In this document: one piece after another, positions 12,868 through 15,975 of the stretch
Position numbering within the stretch: the first letter of the stretch is position 1
Layout of the letters: every line of letters starts with the position of its first letter
Assembly (NCBI GenBank): GCA_028684915.1
Contig: JAQUEZ010000137.1
Span: forward strand, 1-15,975
Length of the DNA stretch: 15,975 nt
Direction: 5' to 3'
Origin: Desulfobulbus sp.
Lineage (GTDB): Bacteria; Desulfobacterota; Desulfobulbia; Desulfobulbales; Desulfobulbaceae
Notes under the pieces: generated by a model
Database searches by the model: none
What the model saw: the letters and a program-made list of their open reading frames with translations, nothing else
Told to the model about the DNA's origin: nothing
Position numbers and translations under genes: made by a program

Positions 12868-14921
12868 GCCGGCATCTCCCACATCCGCTTCATGAACTCT
12901 TCCTCAATGAGGCGAACTTTCCAATGTTCCTCATCCAGCTTCAAGTTGGGGAGATTATTGCTGCCGTTGACGTAGATGGTGTCGAACTCGAAATCGCGGG
13001 TACTGATGCGGTTCTTTTGGAACCATTCATCCAGCATCAAGTTGTCCTGTTCGATGTTGTCGGTGAGTTTGCGCCAGACGATCAGCACCTTTTCCCGTTG
13101 ACCATTGTTGGGATTGGCCGGGTCCTTGGGCGCCCAGCCTTCGACCTTACGGAACCACCAAGGGCCTTCGGCATCCTGGTGAATACGGCCGTCCACCACC
13201 AGTTTGACCTGCTGGTCATCGGGCAACTCCGGGTCGTTGATGCGGGTAAACGCCGCCTGGAAAGTTTGCGGCACGGAGATGTGCAGCACGCGCAGCCCGG
13301 TTAGATAGTTGAAGGTCTCGATCAGATCGACTGCGCGGGTGATGTATTCGTCTGTGCCCGGCTTCTTGACTTCCAATGTGTAAGCCGTCGGGTCGGCAAA
13401 GGCGTCGATGTTCAAAAGCGACTGGCTGCCCCTGGTCTCGACATCGAGCAGATAACGAAGCATGTAGTCTTCTTTGAGCGCCGGATTGGCGCCCACTGCC
13501 TTGCCACGCTGGGGGGTGTCGTCAAACCGGAGATTATTGAGCGTGTCTTCGTAGGATTCGAGACGGAGGTATTTGCAGCAATGGGATAGGCCGGTATGAC
13601 GAACGGTGGGTTTGCCGTCTTTCCAATCGGAAGAATAGACCACTTTTTTCAATCGGGGTATAAGTACCGTGTCAAAATGGTCACCCATTTCAACCAAAAG
13701 CAGTTTTCTGTTTCCCTTATCCTCACGATTCAGTCGCAACACAGACTCGCCAGTGGTTCCTGATCCAGCAAAAAAATCAGACACCACTTCATTTTTCCTC
13801 ACAGCAGCCTGCTGACAGAATCGAGCAATCAGAGTTGTTGGTTTGGGGCCACCAAAACTGCGTGTTTGACCAAAAAGATTGGTTAATTCCTTTTCGCCGT
13901 CGGTGTAGTCATTAACCACCGATTTGGAAACATTTGTCTCTACTTCGTGAAGAAAGCTTTTCCGCTGCGGAATCTTGTTTTCATCCTCTCCCCAGGCAAT
14001 TCTGTGATCTTCTGCAAGGTTGAAGAAACAGCTTTTTTGTTTGCCGTGAGGCAGATATGGCCAACTCCATCCTCGTTTTGGAGCGGGGCAAGGCTTTCCA
14101 GTCACAGGGTGAAGTGGCTGATAAAACCGATAAGTAGGATCATCTGGATCTCGGAATTCAACTTTTTGTGAATCTTCTTTTACTTGTGGCATTGAGGTAT
14201 CAACTTCTCTCCATACCCAAATTTCAGCGTTGAGCCGCTTGGCATCGTGCCCCTCGACAAATTTGCCCCTGGCATCACGATATTCAGCACGATTGTAGTT
14301 ATAGATACCCTTCCACTCATCAATAGCCCCGACACCTTCCTTTGCAACCTCTGCCTTGTGCTCACGATAAAGTTTTCTCAAAGCTGTCTCCACTGTGGGA
14401 ATGGGTGGGTAATCTGGATTTAAGCTTTGAATTAGCTCCATGATTTCAGCGAACCCCGGCTTGGATTCACGAAACATTGCAAAATCAGTTTTAACAGCTC
14501 CAAGGTTCTTCGAGTAAACTTCTACATACTCGTGGTTGGTGGAATACGTTGGCGACTGATTTTTCGTCGTGTTCTGAACCCAGATGATCTCTTCAACCCG
14601 GTTCTCTGGCTGAAAAACGATATTTAGAGCATGTTCAAGGCGGTTTCGTTCAATGGCATCAATGCTGGAGAAGAGAACCCCGTTGCTAGCAATCAGTGGG
14701 TACGCCATCTGCAACCGCTCTGAAATCATCGTTAGCCATGATGCGTGCTTGTAGCTATCTTTGTACGCAAAGCCATCCCCACCTGTATTGTAAGGTGGAT
14801 CTATATACACACACTTCACCTGCTCCCTAAACCGCTCCTGCAACAAATTCAGCGCCTGGAAATTTTCCGAGTGAATGAGCAGTCCATCGCACTGCTCATC
14901 AACATTCTCAATCGACGCCAT
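12864..14921 (-). CDS. mod: type III-like DNA adenine methyltransferase (catalytic part of Mod)
   Basis: A 685-residue site-specific DNA methyltransferase, predicted to make N6-methyladenine with S-adenosylmethionine. Motif IV DPPY (41-44, in CVYIDPPYNTGGDG) comes before motif I DFFAGSGTT (382-390), which is the beta-class order used by type III Mod enzymes. The stretch between, about 110-370, holds the expected target-recognition region, so sequence specificity cannot be read off. LLLVEMGDHFDTVLIPRL follows motif I. In related proteins this part is fused to the N-terminal region encoded just upstream; here a one-base frameshift separates them, and the ATG overlaps the upstream stop as TGATG. 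A weak AAGG lies eight bases upstream, so restarting translation is possible. The 3' end overlaps rhuM by four bases (ATGA). Mod would protect host DNA from Res and supply its recognition. Confidence 0.87.
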   Translation of the reverse strand: MASIENVDEQCDGLLIHSENFQALNLLQERFREQVKCVYIDPPYNTGGDGFAYKDSYKHASWLTMISERLQMAYPLIASNGVLFSSIDAIERNRLEHALNIVFQPENRVEEIIWVQNTTKNQSPTYSTNHEYVEVYSKNLGAVKTDFAMFRESKPGFAEIMELIQSLNPDYPPIPTVETALRKLYREHKAEVAKEGVGAIDEWKGIYNYNRAEYRDARGKFVEGHDAKRLNAEIWVWREVDTSMPQVKEDSQKVEFRDPDDPTYRFYQPLHPVTGKPCPAPKRGWSWPYLPHGKQKSCFFNLAEDHRIAWGEDENKIPQRKSFLHEVETNVSKSVVNDYTDGEKELTNLFGQTRSFGGPKPTTLIARFCQQAAVRKNEVVSDFFAGSGTTGESVLRLNREDKGNRKLLLVEMGDHFDTVLIPRLKKVVYSSDWKDGKPTVRHTGLSHCCKYLRLESYEDTLNNLRFDDTPQRGKAVGANPALKEDYMLRYLLDVETRGSQSLLNIDAFADPTAYTLEVKKPGTDEYITRAVDLIETFNYLTGLRVLHISVPQTFQAAFTRINDPELPDDQQVKLVVDGRIHQDAEGPWWFRKVEGWAPKDPANPNNGQREKVLIVWRKLTDNIEQDNLMLDEWFQKNRISTRDFEFDTIYVNGSNNLPNLKLDEEHWKVRLIEEEFMKRMWEMPA

Positions 14922-15975
14922 CAGTCGCGCCTTAAACCCTTCATCAAAAAACGGGTGTCCAGCACCAGCTTGTTGTTGGCCTTGAGAAACTCGGGCGTCA
15001 AAGGTCGTAAAAATCCAGGGCTCACCAAATCTGCCTGGATCTCATCGATGGCGAACAGCTTGACCCACTCCTCGCACTGGGCCTCGTTAGCGACAATTTC
15101 CGGATAAAGCTCCTCCGGAACCCGATCCAGGGTGATGCAGTAGTTGGTTTCGACCACAAACTTCTTCTTCAACCAGAGCTTTTTCTGAAAATCCTCAAGT
15201 TGGGCGAGAAAATCAATCAACTTGCCGGCGATCCGGCGCAGCACCTTGACCTTGGCCAGATAGGTCTCGACCGCAGGCGCATCGGCATCCTCAATATCAT
15301 CAAGCCGCATTACCTCGTTCTTGATGTAGAAATCCAGCTCCCGGCGCAAAAATCCGCCCAGGTCCTTGTGGATGAAGTAATCCATGGTGTTGCGGGCCGT
15401 GTACTGGTTGACGTACTTGGCAAGCAAGGGCCGGTTTTTGTCGCTGTCGGTGGGGGCGGTGATGTTCAGCAGACCTTGATACTCCCGCAACAGCTTGCAC
15501 CGAGCATCATCTTCGTCAATCAGGGCTTGCAGCCGCTGCAGCACGGTTTCGACCGCTTCTTTATTGCATTTATCCCGCCAGGTGTTTTCCTGACCGGATT
15601 TTTCCGGGTCCGTCCGGTACTCAAAATTGATGACCAGCTCGCCATCTTCGTTCAAGACAACCGGGTTGTCGCCATGTAGGATGAAAAACCGTTTCGTGGC
15701 CTCCGACGCCTTGACGTTGCCGTGTTCGCCTTCGCTGGCCGCGACAATACGGAAGTGCACCTTGCGCGGGGTATTCATACCGCCCATGGGCAGGCTGCCC
15801 AGAGCGGCCCGCACCTCCTTGGCCTGGCGGAGATCGAAGGTGAAGTTTGAGAAGTATTCGGCGGATTTGATGTAATACTGGTCGGCGTTAGCCCAATGCA
15901 GTTTCACCTCCTCGCCGTTGTAGGGCACGGCAAAAGGGGCGGCCTTACCGGAAGTCTCCCGGACGTAGTAGCGGC
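14921..15975 (-). CDS. mod: N-terminal part of Mod, frameshifted; gene runs off the right edge
   Basis: This is the upstream portion of the same methyltransferase. It is open to the right edge: codons upstream of the GTG at 15928 read RYYVRETSGKAAPFAVPYNG without interruption, so the real start is outside the window. At least 350 residues are present. Recognisable blocks are HWANADQYYIKSAEYFSNF, KYVNQYTARNTMDYFIHKDL with GGFLRRELDFYIKNEV, KKKFVVETNYCITLDRVP and ANEAQCEEWVKLFAIDEI, all seen in long Mod-like proteins before the catalytic part. It ends FLMKGLRRD at TGA 14923-14921. In the -1 frame the same DNA reads DEGFKARLMASIENVDEQ, which is the expected continuation into the catalytic part, so one T is missing from the T6 run at 14951-14946 or the ribosome slips there. 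Confidence 0.8.
   Translation of the reverse strand, partial: RYYVRETSGKAAPFAVPYNGEEVKLHWANADQYYIKSAEYFSNFTFDLRQAKEVRAALGSLPMGGMNTPRKVHFRIVAASEGEHGNVKASEATKRFFILHGDNPVVLNEDGELVINFEYRTDPEKSGQENTWRDKCNKEAVETVLQRLQALIDEDDARCKLLREYQGLLNITAPTDSDKNRPLLAKYVNQYTARNTMDYFIHKDLGGFLRRELDFYIKNEVMRLDDIEDADAPAVETYLAKVKVLRRIAGKLIDFLAQLEDFQKKLWLKKKFVVETNYCITLDRVPEELYPEIVANEAQCEEWVKLFAIDEIQADLVSPGFLRPLTPEFLKANNKLVLDTRFLMKGLRRD

Noticed and set aside
14919..14923. TGATG read as proof of two natural genes
   Set aside because: The -1 frame across the junction continues directly into the catalytic part, so the overlap is more likely a by-product of a frameshift; it remains a possible restart site.

Overview
The window looks like an accessory region of an anaerobic Gram-negative bacterium, most likely a member of the Desulfobacterota (the former Deltaproteobacteria). 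The argument is gene content: a tungsten/molybdenum aldehyde:ferredoxin oxidoreductase with its own polyferredoxin, and a ferredoxin-nitroreductase fusion. This placement is an inference; no rRNA or tRNA gene is visible.

Left part, plus strand. Bases 1-720 hold no convincing gene. A short phage-CI-like HTH regulator (733-1209) follows, with a perfect 12-bp inverted repeat just upstream. Bases 1210-2030 are decayed DNA with a broken REP-associated tyrosine transposase (about 1650-1898). A two-gene operon encodes a 16-cysteine ferredoxin and the oxidoreductase (2033-4215, ATGA overlap). After it come a yeast-type cytosine deaminase (4523-5119) and a ferredoxin-nitroreductase gene broken by a one-base frameshift (5362-6182), closed by a GC-rich terminator.

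Right part, all minus strand. An unusual regulator (ArsR-type HTH, then a DUF2087-like region, then a GIY-YIG-like domain) has two matching operator-like sites that bracket its promoter exactly 52 bp apart. Next are a REP-like hairpin and a class III Fic AMP-transferase closely resembling Neisseria NmFic, including the self-inhibitory helix. The rest is a type III-like restriction-modification operon read from the right edge inward: Mod (entering from outside the window), RhuM, Res. The genes overlap by 1, 4 and 14 bases.

Both enzymatic genes of the restriction-modification operon are interrupted by what looks like a single event. Mod is split by a one-base frameshift at a T6 run that is also a slippery heptamer, and the two parts join at TGATG. 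Res is split by one in-frame TAG after codon 808, where the downstream frame continues without a gap for 283 more codons. Together with the nitroreductase frameshift this makes three single-event lesions in 10 kb. They could be sequencing errors, real decay, or on/off switching; the reads would decide. RhuM and Fic remain intact inside or beside the broken system.
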